Part shown: positions 39,507 through 50,131 of the stretch, one piece after another | Numbering within the stretch: position 1 is the first letter of the stretch | Layout: each line of letters begins with the position of its first letter | Assembly (NCBI RefSeq): GCF_001571145.1 | Contig: NZ_BCTF01000004.1 | Location: forward strand, 155,885 to 219,884 | Source of the DNA: Hydrogenophaga flava NBRC 102514 | GTDB lineage: Bacteria; Pseudomonadota; Gammaproteobacteria; Burkholderiales; Burkholderiaceae_C | DNA length: 64,000 bases | Reading direction: 5' to 3' | Notes under the pieces: generated by a model | The model's database searches: none | Seen by the model: only the letters and a program-made list of their open reading frames with translations | Told to the model about the DNA's origin: nothing | Position numbers and translations under genes: made by a program

Positions 39507-40067
39507 ATGGCCATCAAGTCCACCATCTTCAAGGCGAATCTGCAGATCGCCGACATCGACCACGGCTACTACGCCGACCATGCCCTCACCCTGGCCCGCC
39601 ATCCCAGCGAGACCGACGAGCGCATGATGGTCCGCCTGGTGGCCATGGCGCTGCAGGCGCACGAGCTGCAGGACACCTGCGGCGGGGACGGTATCCTGGC
39701 CTTCGGCGCCGGCCTGTCGGACCCGGACGATCCGGACGCCTCGCTGACCGACTTCACCGGCCGCAAGCGGGTCTGGATCGAGGTCGGCCAGCCCGAGGAC
39801 AAGCCCCTGTCCAAGGCCTGCAGCCAGGCCGACGCGGTATTCGTCTACGCCTTCAGCTCGGCCGCCGACGTGTGGTGGAAGGGCATCGAAAACAAGCTCA
39901 CGCGCATGGACAAGCTGCAGGTCTGGCGCCTGCCCACCGAGGTGGCACCCGCGCTGGCGGCCATGGCCGAGCGCAGCATGCAGCTGCAGGCCACGGTGCA
40001 GGACGGCGCGCTCACGCTCTCCAGCAACCTGGGCAGCGTGCACATCGAGCCCGTGCGCTGGAAGTGA
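39507..40067 (+). CDS. yaeQ: YaeQ family protein
   Basis: A 186-aa member of the YaeQ family, recognised by the start AIKSTIFKANLQIADIDHGYYADH, LARHPSETDERMMVRLVAMAL and RVWIEVGQPEDKPLSKAC. The fold is related to restriction-endonuclease-like proteins and the E. coli homologue has been studied as an RfaH suppressor; the true activity is unclear. The ATG at 39507 fits the family start. It ends 1 bp before the opposing Cry-DASH stop. Confidence 0.92.
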   Translation: MAIKSTIFKANLQIADIDHGYYADHALTLARHPSETDERMMVRLVAMALQAHELQDTCGGDGILAFGAGLSDPDDPDASLTDFTGRKRVWIEVGQPEDKPLSKACSQADAVFVYAFSSAADVWWKGIENKLTRMDKLQVWRLPTEVAPALAAMAERSMQLQATVQDGALTLSSNLGSVHIEPVRWK

Positions 40068-40068
40068 G

Positions 40069-41385
40069 TCAGACACCGTCGCCGAGCCACCGGCGGCGGT
40101 AGCTTCCGTCGGCGTCGTATTCGCGGACCTGCTTGTCCAGGTTGAAATGGCGGCCGCCGCGCGGGTCGGTGCCGACGCCGGCGATGTAGGCCCAGTTGCC
40201 CTGGTTGCTGTGCACGTCGAAGTCGAGCAGGCAGTGTTCGAACCAGGCTGCGCCCGCGCGCCAGTCGCCCCGGCATTCGTGGATCAGCGCGCTGGCCACG
40301 ATCTGCCGCAGGCGGTTGGACAGATAACCGGTGTGGCGCAACTCGCGCATCCCCGCATCCACCAGGTCGAGACCGGTGCGGCCCTCGCACCAGCAGGCAA
40401 AGGCCTCGGCGTCGTGCGCCACGCGCGATGCTGAAGGCAGCAGCCCTTGCGGCCGGAACAGCGCCGCACCGTGGCGGCGCAGCATCCAGCGGAAGTGTTC
40501 GCGCCAGAGCAGTTCGAACCACAGCCAGTAGCTGCCGTCGCTCGCACCGCGTTCGGCCTCGAAGGCCTTGAGCTCGGCCACCACCCGCCGCACCGACAGC
40601 GCGCCACAGGCCAGCCAGGGCGACCAGTGGCTGGCGAAGTCGCGGCCGGTGAGCGCGTTGCGCGTGGTCTTGTAGGTGTGGGGAAGACCACCGCGCAGGT
40701 AGCGCTGCAGGTGGGTCAGCGCCGCCGCCTCGTCGCCCCGCCAGGTCGGCAGGCCGTAGGGAAAGGACGAGCGCTCGTCGGTGGCACCGAGCGGCAGCGC
40801 CTCCACCAACGCGGGCAGCGGTGGCGGCGGCATTGTCTCGGGCCAGGGCGGCAGCGCCGCCGGCACGGGCAGCGGCGCCGCAGGCTGCAGGCCCAGACGA
40901 TCCACGCCCTGACGGAACGCGGTGAACACATGGGGCACGGCCTCGGGTGCCCACGGCAGCTGGGCCGCATCGAACTGGCCACCCTGCTCCACCAGGTCCA
41001 CCGCCAGGCCCCGCGCCCGCAGGGCGGCCGCCTCGGCCTGCTCTTCGGGGGCGTGGAGGGCCTCGCCCACCAGCGCCACCGCCCCCACGCGCCGCGCCAG
41101 ATCGGCCAGCGGTTGCGGGCTCGCGCCGACGAGCACGACCAGCCCACTGCTCAGCGCCTGCAGGCCGCGGGCCAGGCCGGCCAGCGCCTGTTGCCGGAAC
41201 GCCTGGCGGTGCGGGCCGGCGCGCTCGAAGCCCCAGCGCGTCTCCACCGGCGCCGACGGCCCGTGCCAGGCCACCGGCAGCAGCGCCAGCCCGTCGCGCC
41301 GGCAGCGTTCGACGGCATGCTGAAGAGCTGGATGGTCGTGCAGGCGCAGGTCGTTGCGCAACCAGAGGATCAGCACACCCCGCAT
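40069..41385 (-). CDS. cryptochrome DASH
   Basis: A 438-aa photolyase/cryptochrome. The antenna domain begins VLILWLRNDLRLHDH; the FAD domain has WSPWLACGALSVR, RTGLDLVDAGMREL, GYLSNRLRQIVAS, LDFDVHSNQGNWAYIAGVGTDP and GRHFNLDKQ, all characteristic of the DASH clade. DASH proteins repair CPDs in single-stranded DNA and may act as light sensors. The ATG overlaps the stop of the upstream cryptochrome gene (41383-41387), so the pair is translationally coupled. Confidence 0.93.
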   Translation of the reverse strand: MRGVLILWLRNDLRLHDHPALQHAVERCRRDGLALLPVAWHGPSAPVETRWGFERAGPHRQAFRQQALAGLARGLQALSSGLVVLVGASPQPLADLARRVGAVALVGEALHAPEEQAEAAALRARGLAVDLVEQGGQFDAAQLPWAPEAVPHVFTAFRQGVDRLGLQPAAPLPVPAALPPWPETMPPPPLPALVEALPLGATDERSSFPYGLPTWRGDEAAALTHLQRYLRGGLPHTYKTTRNALTGRDFASHWSPWLACGALSVRRVVAELKAFEAERGASDGSYWLWFELLWREHFRWMLRRHGAALFRPQGLLPSASRVAHDAEAFACWCEGRTGLDLVDAGMRELRHTGYLSNRLRQIVASALIHECRGDWRAGAAWFEHCLLDFDVHSNQGNWAYIAGVGTDPRGGRHFNLDKQVREYDADGSYRRRWLGDGV

Positions 41386-42911
41386 CAGAACAGCTCCTGC
41401 TGCAACAACTCGGCCGCGCTGCGCCGGCGCGAAGGCGCCTCCCGCCGACCGGCGCGCGAGGCGTGGCGCTCGACCACCTCGGCCTCGCCGGCCTGCACCT
41501 CGGGCCGGGCGCGCAGGGCGTGCACCCGGGTCTTCGCGTCGCGCAGGGCGGTGTCCAGATCCACCAACGGCACGGAAATGTCACGTCCCACGACCACGCC
41601 GCAGCGCGCCTGCGCCTCGGGCGGCATGCGCCAGGGCTCGAACAGCCAGGCGTCGGGCACCGCCCGCATGGCCGGCAGCCAGCGGCGCACGAACACGCCC
41701 TGCGGGTCCTGGTCGCGCGCCTGCTTGAGCGGGTTGTAGACGCGGGTGGTGTTGATGCCGGTGGTGCCGCTCTGCATCTGCAGCTGGCTCCAGTGGATGC
41801 CAGGTTCGTAGTCGACGAACTGGCGCGCCAGCCAGTGGCCCACGGTGCGCCAGTGCAGCCACAGCGGGTAGGCCGCGACCGAGACCAGCATGGCGCGCAT
41901 GCGGAAGTTCAGCCAGCCGGTCTCGCGCAGCATGGCCACGCAGGCGTCCACCAGCGGCCAACCGGTGCGGCCCTGCACCAGCGCGGCAAAGCGCTCGTCG
42001 GACCACTCGGCTTCGCGCAGACCGTCGTAGCCGCGGTGCAGGTTGCGCCACTCCAGCTCGGGTTCGGATTCGAGCTTCTGCATGAAGTGGCAGTGCCAGG
42101 CCAGGCGGCTGCGGAAGGCCTGCAGGCCCTGGCGCTGCGTGCGGTCCAGCGGCGCTGCGGCTAGCACCGCCTGCGTGGCCTGGTCCACCTCGCGCACGCT
42201 CAGGCAGCCCCAGGCCAGGCGGGGCGAGAGGCGCGAGCAGGCCTGGGGCGCGGTCAGGGGTGAGGACATGCCGCGCCGGTAGTCGGCCCCACCCTCGGCC
42301 AGAAAGCGCTGCAGCGCCAACAGGCCCTCGGTGCGGCCACCGCTCTGGCGCTGCGGCGCATCGGCATCGGTCAGCACAGCTGCGAGCGCGTCGCGCGGCG
42401 GCGGCTCGCTCCAGAGCAGATCGACGTTGACCCAGCTCGCCGGTGGTTCGACGGGCGGCGCTGCCATGAAGGCGTCGCGACGCGCCTGCCAGCCGTCGCG
42501 CTCGCGCAGGCCGCGCACCACGCCGTTCTGCGGCCATTCCCGCCAGGCCACCCCGTGCGCGCGGCACCAGCGGGCCACGGCGCGGTCGCGCTCATAGGTC
42601 CAGCCGTTGCCCGTCTCTTCGTGGGCGTGCAGCGCTTCGAAGGGTTGCAGCGCGTGCAGCCGGTCGAGCACCGCCACCACATCCCCCACCACGACATGGA
42701 GGCGTGCGCCCCGCTCGGCCAGCGCGCGGCGCAGCTCGCGCAGGCTCTCGCGCACAAAGCCCCACTGCCGGGCCGAGGCATCGGGCTGCGCCCACAGACC
42801 GGGCTCGACCACGTACAGGCACAGCACCGGCCCGGCGCGCGCCGCCTCGGCCAGCGGGGCGTGGTCGTGCAGGCGCAGGTCGCGCTTGAACCAGACGATG
42901 CGGTAGCTCAT
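41385..42911 (-). CDS. divergent cryptochrome/photolyase family protein
   Basis: A 508-aa protein. The antenna-type domain starts YRIVWFKRDLRLHDHAPL. The FAD-binding region keeps WHCHFMQKLESEPELEW, RTGWPLVDACVAML and GWLNFRMRAMLVS. The stretch normally reading DLAANNGGWQW is DYEPGIHWSQLQ, so the flavin-N5 Asn seems absent. INTTRVYNPLKQARDQDPQGVF follows, plus a basic C-terminal tail of about 60 residues. The clade cannot be fixed by eye; it is neither class I photolyase, FeS-type nor DASH. Repair or signalling are both possible. Confidence 0.85.
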   Translation of the reverse strand: MSYRIVWFKRDLRLHDHAPLAEAARAGPVLCLYVVEPGLWAQPDASARQWGFVRESLRELRRALAERGARLHVVVGDVVAVLDRLHALQPFEALHAHEETGNGWTYERDRAVARWCRAHGVAWREWPQNGVVRGLRERDGWQARRDAFMAAPPVEPPASWVNVDLLWSEPPPRDALAAVLTDADAPQRQSGGRTEGLLALQRFLAEGGADYRRGMSSPLTAPQACSRLSPRLAWGCLSVREVDQATQAVLAAAPLDRTQRQGLQAFRSRLAWHCHFMQKLESEPELEWRNLHRGYDGLREAEWSDERFAALVQGRTGWPLVDACVAMLRETGWLNFRMRAMLVSVAAYPLWLHWRTVGHWLARQFVDYEPGIHWSQLQMQSGTTGINTTRVYNPLKQARDQDPQGVFVRRWLPAMRAVPDAWLFEPWRMPPEAQARCGVVVGRDISVPLVDLDTALRDAKTRVHALRARPEVQAGEAEVVERHASRAGRREAPSRRRSAAELLQQELF

Positions 42912-43056
42912 GGCGGTCGGTGTGACAGGAGGCCGCAGTATCCGTGGCCGGCCAAGACCCGCGGTGGTGCCGGGTTGTCGGCGCGGTCGCGTGAGACAAT
43001 CGGTGCCCCGCGACGGCGACCGCCGCAACGCTCCTTTCAGCCTCTGGATCTACACC

Positions 43057-43416
43057 ATGAACCGCTGCCTTTCCCTCGCCACACGACGCACCGCCCTGGC
43101 CCTGGCCGGCGCCGGGCTGTGTGCGCTGACCTCCCTGGCGCAGGCGCAGAACGCCCCGCGCAACTTCCCCGCCAGCGCCCTGCGCGGCACCCTGGTCGTG
43201 ACCCAGCCGCCGGTCATCACCATGGACGGCAAGGCTGCCCAGCTCTCGCCGGGCGCCCGCATCAAGGGCCCCGACAACCTGCTCGTGCTCTCCGGGGCCA
43301 TCGTCGGCAAGGAGCTGCTGGTGAACTACACCGTCGAGCCCCACGGCATGGTCCACGACGTCTGGATCCTGACCGAAGCCGAAGCGGCCGAGAAGCGCAA
43401 GCGCGCCGGCCAGTAA
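43057..43416 (+). CDS. small secreted protein of unknown function
   Basis: A 119-aa protein with a Tat/Sec-like signal peptide (RRTALALAGAGLCALTSLAQAQ) and a short beta-rich mature domain (RGTLVVTQPPVITMDGKAAQLSPGAR, read in two pieces; ELLVNYTVEPHGMVHDVWIL). I do not recognise the family. The ATG at 43057 is chosen because it begins the signal peptide. It precedes a hairpin repeat and miaB. Confidence 0.78.
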   Translation: MNRCLSLATRRTALALAGAGLCALTSLAQAQNAPRNFPASALRGTLVVTQPPVITMDGKAAQLSPGARIKGPDNLLVLSGAIVGKELLVNYTVEPHGMVHDVWILTEAEAAEKRKRAGQ

Positions 43417-43453
43417 CCCCTCCAACCCCACCACTGCAGGCCCCCGTCCAGCA

Positions 43454-43533
43454 CACGCCGTGGAACCGGCTCCGCCGGGCCACAGGCGTGGTCCCCCTTC
43501 CAGGGGGAAGCCGCGTCAGCGGCGCAGGGGGTG
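43454..43533. repeat. REP-like tandem hairpin repeat before miaB
   Basis: Three adjacent hairpins are visible. One is a 15-bp interrupted stem at 43454-43490 (CACGCC GTGG CCGGC against GCCGG CCAC GGCGTG), one is CCCCCT/AGGGGG at 43493-43507, and one is GCCGC/GCGGC at 43510-43523. The motif of CCCCCTTCC followed by a GCGGC hairpin and AGGGGG is a dispersed intergenic repeat familiar from Comamonadaceae genomes. It runs into the miaB ribosome-binding site. It may also attenuate readthrough from the upstream gene. Confidence 0.6.
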
Positions 43534-43539
43534 AATCCA

Positions 43540-44883
43540 ATGTCTAAAAAAGTCTTTATCAAAACCTTCGGCTGCCAGATGAACGAGTACGACTCGGACA
43601 AGATGGCCGACGTGCTCGGCGCCGCCGAGGGCTTCGAGAAAACCCAGGACCCCGAAGAGGCGGACCTGATCCTGTTCAACACCTGCTCGGTGCGCGAGAA
43701 GGCGCAAGAGAAGGTCTTCAGCGACCTCGGCCGCGTCAAGCACCTCAAGAAGAAGGGCGTGCTGATCGGCGTGGGCGGCTGCGTGGCCAGCCAGGAAGGC
43801 GCCGAGATCATCAAGCGCGCGCCTTTCGTGGACGTGGTGTTCGGCCCGCAGACCCTGCACCGCCTGCCCGAGATGCTCAAGGCGCGCGACCGGCTGAACC
43901 AGCCGCAGGTGGACATCAGCTTCCCCGAAATCGAGAAGTTCGACCACCTGCCGCCCGCGCGCGTCGAAGGCGCCTCGGCCTTCGTGTCGATCATGGAAGG
44001 CTGCAGCAAGTACTGCAGCTACTGCGTGGTGCCCTACACCCGCGGTGAAGAGGTCAGCCGCCCGTTCGAGGACGTGCTGGTCGAGGTCGCCGGCCTGGCC
44101 GACCAGGGCGTCAAGGAAGTGACACTGCTGGGCCAGAACGTCAACGCCTACCGCGGAAAGATGGGCGACACCGACGAGATCGCCGACTTTGCGATGCTGA
44201 TCGAATACGTGGCCGAGATCCCCGGCATCGAGCGCATCCGCTACACCACCAGCCACCCCAACGAGTTCACCCAGCGCCTGATCGACACCTACGCCAAGGT
44301 GCCCAAGCTGGTGAGCCACCTGCACCTGCCAGTGCAGCACGGCTCGGACCGCATCCTGATGGCCATGAAGCGCGGCTACACCGCCATGGAATACAAGAGC
44401 ACGATCCGCAAGCTGCGCGCCATCCGGCCCGACCTGTCCATGAGCAGCGACTTCATCGTCGGCTTCCCGGGCGAGACCGAGGAAGACTTCCAGAAAATGA
44501 TGAAGCTGATCACCGACGTCGGCTACGACAGCAGCTTCTCGTTCATCTTCAGCCCGCGTCCCGGCACGCCGGCGGCCAACCTGCCCGACGACACGCCGCA
44601 CGAGGTCAAGCTCCAGCGCCTGCAGCACCTGCAGGCCACCATAGAGGAGAACGTGCGCCGCATCAGCGCCAGCCGCGAAGGCACGGTGCAGCGCATCCTG
44701 GTCGAAGGCCCGTCGCGCAAGAACGCCGCCGAGCTGATGGGCCGCACCGAGTGCAACCGCATCGTCAATTTCGACGGCGGTCCGAACAGCGCCCGTCTGA
44801 TCGGCCAGATGATCGACGTGAAGATCACGCAGGCGCTGCCGCACTCCCTGCGCGGCGAAGTCTTGCTGCGCGAGCCTGCCTGA
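43540..44883 (+). CDS. miaB: tRNA-2-methylthio-N6-dimethylallyladenosine synthase
   Basis: A 447-aa radical-SAM methylthiotransferase. The N-terminal UPF0004 domain has [22 protein letters not shown] and VGGCVAS, whose Cys residues hold the auxiliary 4Fe-4S cluster. The radical-SAM motif is [16 protein letters not shown], and the C-terminal TRAM domain has [20 protein letters not shown]. It modifies A37 of tRNAs reading UNN codons. The ATG at 43540 has a strong AGGGGG upstream. Confidence 0.96.
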   Translation: MSKKVFIKTFGCQMNEYDSDKMADVLGAAEGFEKTQDPEEADLILFNTCSVREKAQEKVFSDLGRVKHLKKKGVLIGVGGCVASQEGAEIIKRAPFVDVVFGPQTLHRLPEMLKARDRLNQPQVDISFPEIEKFDHLPPARVEGASAFVSIMEGCSKYCSYCVVPYTRGEEVSRPFEDVLVEVAGLADQGVKEVTLLGQNVNAYRGKMGDTDEIADFAMLIEYVAEIPGIERIRYTTSHPNEFTQRLIDTYAKVPKLVSHLHLPVQHGSDRILMAMKRGYTAMEYKSTIRKLRAIRPDLSMSSDFIVGFPGETEEDFQKMMKLITDVGYDSSFSFIFSPRPGTPAANLPDDTPHEVKLQRLQHLQATIEENVRRISASREGTVQRILVEGPSRKNAAELMGRTECNRIVNFDGGPNSARLIGQMIDVKITQALPHSLRGEVLLREPA

Positions 44884-44887
44884 GCCC

Positions 44888-46306
44888 ATGAAGTGGCTGC
44901 GCTTCTCGTTCCCGCAGCTGCTGCTGCTGGCGTTCCTGCTCATCGGCGCCCTGCTGGGGACCAGCGCCTTGCGTGCGCTGTTCACGCTGGAAAGCCTGAT
45001 GGCGCAGGGCCGCGACGGTGCGACGCAGGCCATCGAACTCTCCACTGCGGCGCAGTCGCTGTCGGAACGCAGCGTGGCCATGGAGCGTTCGGCGCGCCAG
45101 TCGCTGGTGCTGCGCGACGCGCAGCTGCGCCAGCGCTTCGATGAGGCCTCGGCCCAAGCGCGCGATATCCTGGTGCGGCTGCAGGACAACGAGGTCTCGC
45201 CCGACCTGGTGCGCAGCTGGCGCCAGCAGCTCGATGACATCACGGCCCTGCTGGACGGGACACCCGAAACCGCGCTGGACCGCGAGCGGGAGGTGGCCCG
45301 CGCCTTCCGCGAGCTGGATGGCCACAGCGCCGCCATCGCCCAGCAGGTTCAGGCCATCATCGGTGGCCGCAACGCCGCGCTGCAGACGCGCTTCGAGCGC
45401 AACCGCCAGCAGCTGGCGCTGCAGGTGGGTGGCTCGATCGCGCTGGCGGTGGCGATGGCCTTCGGTTTCGGCATCTGGCTGGCGCGCCCGCTGCGGCGGC
45501 TGGAGAAAGCCATCGTCGGCCTGGGCGAGAACCGGCTGGACGTGCCGATCGAGGTGCCCGGCCCGCCCGACATCCGCAGCGTGGGCCAGCAGCTGGAATG
45601 GCTGCGGCTGCGGCTGACCGAGCTGGACGCCGACAAGGCGCGCTTCCTGCGCCACATCTCTCACGAACTCAAGACGCCGCTGGCCTCGCTGCACGAAGGC
45701 GTTGCCGTGCTGGGCGACGGCGTGGCCGGCTCGCTCAACCCCGACCAGGCCGAGGTGGTGCGCATCCTGCAGGGCAACACCCAGGCGCTGCAGCAGCAGA
45801 TCGAGGCGCTGCTGCGCTTCAACGCCGCTGCCTTCGAGGCGCGCCAGTTGCGCCGCGAGCCCACCGACATGCGCGCGCTGGTGGAAAGCCAGGTCGAGGC
45901 CCAGCGCCTGCGCTGGCAGTCGCACCAGCTCGATGTGCAGGTCGAAGGACCCGACGTTCTTCTGCCGGTCGACCGCGACAAGATGGCCTCGGCCATCGGC
46001 AACCTGTTGTCCAACGCGATCCGCTTCTCGCCCTTTGGCGGGCAGATCCGCGTGGCGCTGGCCACAACGGCCGGCCGGGTGCAGATCGACGTGCAGGACC
46101 AGGGCCCGGGGGTGGCGCCCGACGACCGCGGCCGCATCTTCGAACCCTTCTACCGGGGCGAGCGACAGCCCACCGACGCGGTCAAGGGCACGGGCATCGG
46201 CCTGTCCATCGTGCACGAGTACATTCTGGCCCACGGGGGCCGCATCGAGCTCCTGCCGGACGGCCCCGGCGCCCACTTCCGCATCGAACTTCCCCATGCA
46301 TCCTGA
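44888..46306 (+). CDS. glrK: sensor histidine kinase GlrK (QseE)
   Basis: A 472-aa kinase. An N-terminal TM helix (LLLLAFLLIGALLGT), a periplasmic helical domain of about 150 residues, a second TM (IALAVAMAFGFGIWL), a HAMP region, and HisKA with phospho-acceptor His259 in HISHELKTPL are followed by HATPase_c (NLLSNAIRFSPFGG, DQGPGVAPDD, GTGIGLSIV). It is first gene of glrK-qseG-glrR, 4 bp after miaB. In enterobacteria GlrK/QseE senses envelope or host signals and phosphorylates GlrR/QseF. Confidence 0.9.
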   Translation: MKWLRFSFPQLLLLAFLLIGALLGTSALRALFTLESLMAQGRDGATQAIELSTAAQSLSERSVAMERSARQSLVLRDAQLRQRFDEASAQARDILVRLQDNEVSPDLVRSWRQQLDDITALLDGTPETALDREREVARAFRELDGHSAAIAQQVQAIIGGRNAALQTRFERNRQQLALQVGGSIALAVAMAFGFGIWLARPLRRLEKAIVGLGENRLDVPIEVPGPPDIRSVGQQLEWLRLRLTELDADKARFLRHISHELKTPLASLHEGVAVLGDGVAGSLNPDQAEVVRILQGNTQALQQQIEALLRFNAAAFEARQLRREPTDMRALVESQVEAQRLRWQSHQLDVQVEGPDVLLPVDRDKMASAIGNLLSNAIRFSPFGGQIRVALATTAGRVQIDVQDQGPGVAPDDRGRIFEPFYRGERQPTDAVKGTGIGLSIVHEYILAHGGRIELLPDGPGAHFRIELPHAS

Positions 46307-46975
46307 CCTCCGGCCCCCGCGCCTGCGCCGCACCGCCACATCCCTCCGGGCCCTGCCGGTGCTTGGCCTGGCCCTGGTGCTCGCCGCCTGCAACACCCCG
46401 CCCGGCGCTCCGGCCGATCTGCCCCCGCCGCCGCCACTGCCCAGCGGCGCGGCGCCCGACCAGGGCACGCAGCCGCTCATCCCGCCACCGCCGCCCCCCG
46501 AGCCAGCGGCCGCTTCCCGCGGCACTGCGCCTGCCACGCCGCCGGCCACCACCTCGCCGCTCGCGGCGGCGCTGCTCTACGCCGACCGCCTGCGCACCTT
46601 GGGCCCCGGCGAACTGGCGGCTGAACAGGCCCTGATCGGGGAGCCCGGCTCCTCGGCCGAACGGCAGATGCAGCTGGCCCTGGTGCTGTCGCAGACCCAC
46701 GTGCCCGTCGACACCGCACGCGCGCTCGGCCTGCTGCAGCGCGTGGCGGCCAGCAATGCGCCCGAAGCCATCGAGCTGCGCCCTCTGGCGCGGCTGCTGG
46801 CCGGGCGGCTGCACGAGGCGCGGCGGCTGGAAGACCAGGCCGACCGGCTGGCGCAGCAGTTGCGCGAATCGCAGCGCCGCATCGACGTGCTCAACGACCG
46901 GCTCGAAGCTATGCGCGCCATCGAGCGCAGCCTCACCCCGCGCGCGCCCGCGCCCGGCGGCAACCGTCTGCTGCC

Positions 46976-46979
<4 letters not shown>
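46296..46979 (+). CDS. QseG-like outer-membrane lipoprotein
   Basis: A 227-aa lipoprotein with lipobox LALVLAAC near residue 32 and a long Pro-rich region (PPPPPLPSGAAP, PPPPPPEPAAA) followed by a helical domain with a C-terminal coiled coil (EARRLEDQADRLAQQLRESQ). It overlaps glrK by 11 bp and glrR by 4 bp. The location between kinase and regulator matches QseG (YfhG) of E. coli, which activates the kinase. Sequence similarity is weak, so the name rests on synteny and architecture. Confidence 0.75.
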
Positions 46980-48373
<1,394 letters not shown>

Positions 48374-48380
48374 CAAGCCA

Positions 48381-48409
48381 AAACCGTTGATTCACAACGG
48401 TTTTTTTTT
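48381..48409 (+). terminator. terminator of glrK-qseG-glrR
   Basis: A 9-bp stem AAACCGTTG / CAACGGTTT with loop ATTCA is followed by a run of T. It lies between the two GlrR-type boxes and separates glrR transcription from opgG. A weaker AAAAGGG/CCCTTTT hairpin follows at about 48443-48467. Confidence 0.85.
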
Positions 48410-48424
48410 GCCCGCGGCTGGCAC

Positions 48425-48442
48425 TGTCGCCGAACAGCGACA
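48425..48442. promoter_or_regulatory. GlrR/QseF-type activator site 2
   Basis: A second exact TGTC-N10-GACA is found, with extended symmetry TGTCGC/GCGACA. It centres about 129 bp upstream of the predicted start and 67 bp from site 1, a usual enhancer distance for sigma-54 activators. Confidence 0.7.
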
Positions 48443-48536
48443 AAAAGGGCCTGTGCGCGCCCCTTTTCCTGGCCGAAATCGGTGGTTTTTCCTGCCTTTC
48501 ATCACAAGTCGTTGATTCGATTGGAAATTTTCGACC

Positions 48537-48552
48537 TGGCATAGGGTTTGCC
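48537..48552 (+). promoter_or_regulatory. sigma-54 promoter of opgGH
   Basis: TGGCATAGGGTTTGCC matches the -24/-12 consensus TGGCAC-N5-TTGC with exactly 10 bp between GG (48538-48539) and GC (48550-48551). The implied start (about 48563) coincides with the first ATG of opgG, so the mRNA would be leaderless or nearly so. This is the main reservation. Confidence 0.65.
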
Positions 48553-48562
48553 CTTAAAGGGC

Positions 48563-50131
48563 ATGCCTTGGTCAATCTCTTCCCGTATTTCTTCTTCGCG
48601 CGCGCTCCGGCGGGGCCTGGGCGCGCTGCTGTTTGCATGGCTGGCCGCGGGCTGCAGCGCGGTTCAGGCGATGGACTGGAACGCCCTGGGCGAACTCGCC
48701 CGCCAGCGTGCGCAGGCACCGTTTCAACCGGTTGGCGACAAGCTGCCCGCGGACCTGGCCGCGCTAGACTACGACCAGATGCGGGACATCCGCTTCCGCA
48801 CCGAGCGCTCGCTCTGGCGCGACCAGTCCCTGCCGTTCGAAGCCCAGTTCTTCCACCTGGGCCTCTACCAGAAGCAGGCCGTGCGCCTGCACGAACTCGC
48901 GCCCGAGGGCGTGGCCGACCTGCCCTACCGCAGCGCGGACTACAACATGGGCCGCAACACGGTCGACCCGACGGCCTGGGGCGACCTCGGGCACGCGGGC
49001 TTCCGCCTGCACTACCCGCTGAACAACCCCGCCTACAAGGACGAGCTGGTGGTGTTCCTGGGCGCCAGCTACTTCCGCGCGCTCGGCGCCGGCCAGCAGT
49101 ACGGCCTGTCGGCGCGCGGCCTGGCCATCGACACAGTGGGCGGCCAGGGCGAGGAGTTCCCGCGCTTCACCGACTTCTGGCTGCAGCGCCCGGCGCCCGG
49201 CGCGACCGAGGTCACCGTGCTGGCCTTGCTCGATTCCCCGCGCGCCAGCGGTGCCTACCGTTTCGTGATCCGTCCTGGCGCCAGCACCACCATGACCGTC
49301 ACGTCCCGGCTGTTCCTGCGCGTGGGCGCAGGTCCGGTGAACACCCTGGGCCTGGCGCCGCTGACCAGCATGTTCCTGCACGGCGAGAACCAGCCCAACG
49401 CGAACGACTTCCGCCCCGAGGTGCACGACTCCGACGGCCTGATGATGAACACCGGCGACGGCGAGTGGCTGTGGCGCCCGCTGCAGAACCCGGGCCAGAT
49501 CTCGGTCAGCAGCTTCACCATGCGCCAGCCGCGCGGTTTCGGCCTGATGCAGCGCGACCGGCGCTTCACCAGCTACGAGGACATCGAGGCCCGCTACGAG
49601 CGCCGGCCCAGCGCCTGGGTGCGCCCGCTGGGCGACTGGGGCGCCGGCCGGGTCGAGCTGGTGCAGCTGCGCACGCCCGACGAGACCCACGACAACATCG
49701 TCGCCTACTGGGTGCCGGCCACGCTGCCGGCGCCCGGCCAGCCGCTGGACTTCGCCTACGAGCTGTCCTGGCAGGGCGAGGCCCAGCAGACCCCGCCCGG
49801 CGCCTGGGTGGTGCAGTCGCGCCGCGGCTACGGCTACACCAAGCTGAGCGCCAGCGAGCAGCAGCGCCAGCCCCAGTTCGTGCTCGACTTCGCCGGCCCG
49901 GTGCTGGAGGCCCTGCCGGCCGACGCCGCCGTGCGTGCCGTTGCCAGCACCGACGCCAACGGCCGCATCGTCGAAGCCCTGGCCTACCCCAACCCCACCC
50001 AGCGCGGCTGGCGCGTCACCCTGCGCGTCGAGCGGCTCGATCCGGCCCGTCCGGTCGAGCTGCGCGTCTTCCTCCAACACCAGAACAACACCCTGAGCGA
50101 AACATGGACACACGCCGTCTTGCCCGAGTGA
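48563..50131 (+). CDS. opgG: glucan biosynthesis protein OpgG (MdoG)
   Basis: A 522-aa periplasmic protein. A Tat-like signal peptide (SSRALRRGLGALLFAWLAAG) precedes the mature domain that begins MDWNALGELARQRAQAPF. Family blocks include YDQMRDIRFR, FHLGLYQKQ, FLGASYFRALGAGQQYGLSARGLAIDT (in pieces), FLHGENQ, HDSDGL and QSRRGYGY. OpgG is needed for beta-1,6 branching of osmoregulated periplasmic glucans. The start is uncertain: ATG 48563 is the only ordinary start before the signal peptide apart from TTG 48548. The end overlaps opgH. Confidence 0.93.
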   Translation: MPWSISSRISSSRALRRGLGALLFAWLAAGCSAVQAMDWNALGELARQRAQAPFQPVGDKLPADLAALDYDQMRDIRFRTERSLWRDQSLPFEAQFFHLGLYQKQAVRLHELAPEGVADLPYRSADYNMGRNTVDPTAWGDLGHAGFRLHYPLNNPAYKDELVVFLGASYFRALGAGQQYGLSARGLAIDTVGGQGEEFPRFTDFWLQRPAPGATEVTVLALLDSPRASGAYRFVIRPGASTTMTVTSRLFLRVGAGPVNTLGLAPLTSMFLHGENQPNANDFRPEVHDSDGLMMNTGDGEWLWRPLQNPGQISVSSFTMRQPRGFGLMQRDRRFTSYEDIEARYERRPSAWVRPLGDWGAGRVELVQLRTPDETHDNIVAYWVPATLPAPGQPLDFAYELSWQGEAQQTPPGAWVVQSRRGYGYTKLSASEQQRQPQFVLDFAGPVLEALPADAAVRAVASTDANGRIVEALAYPNPTQRGWRVTLRVERLDPARPVELRVFLQHQNNTLSETWTHAVLPE

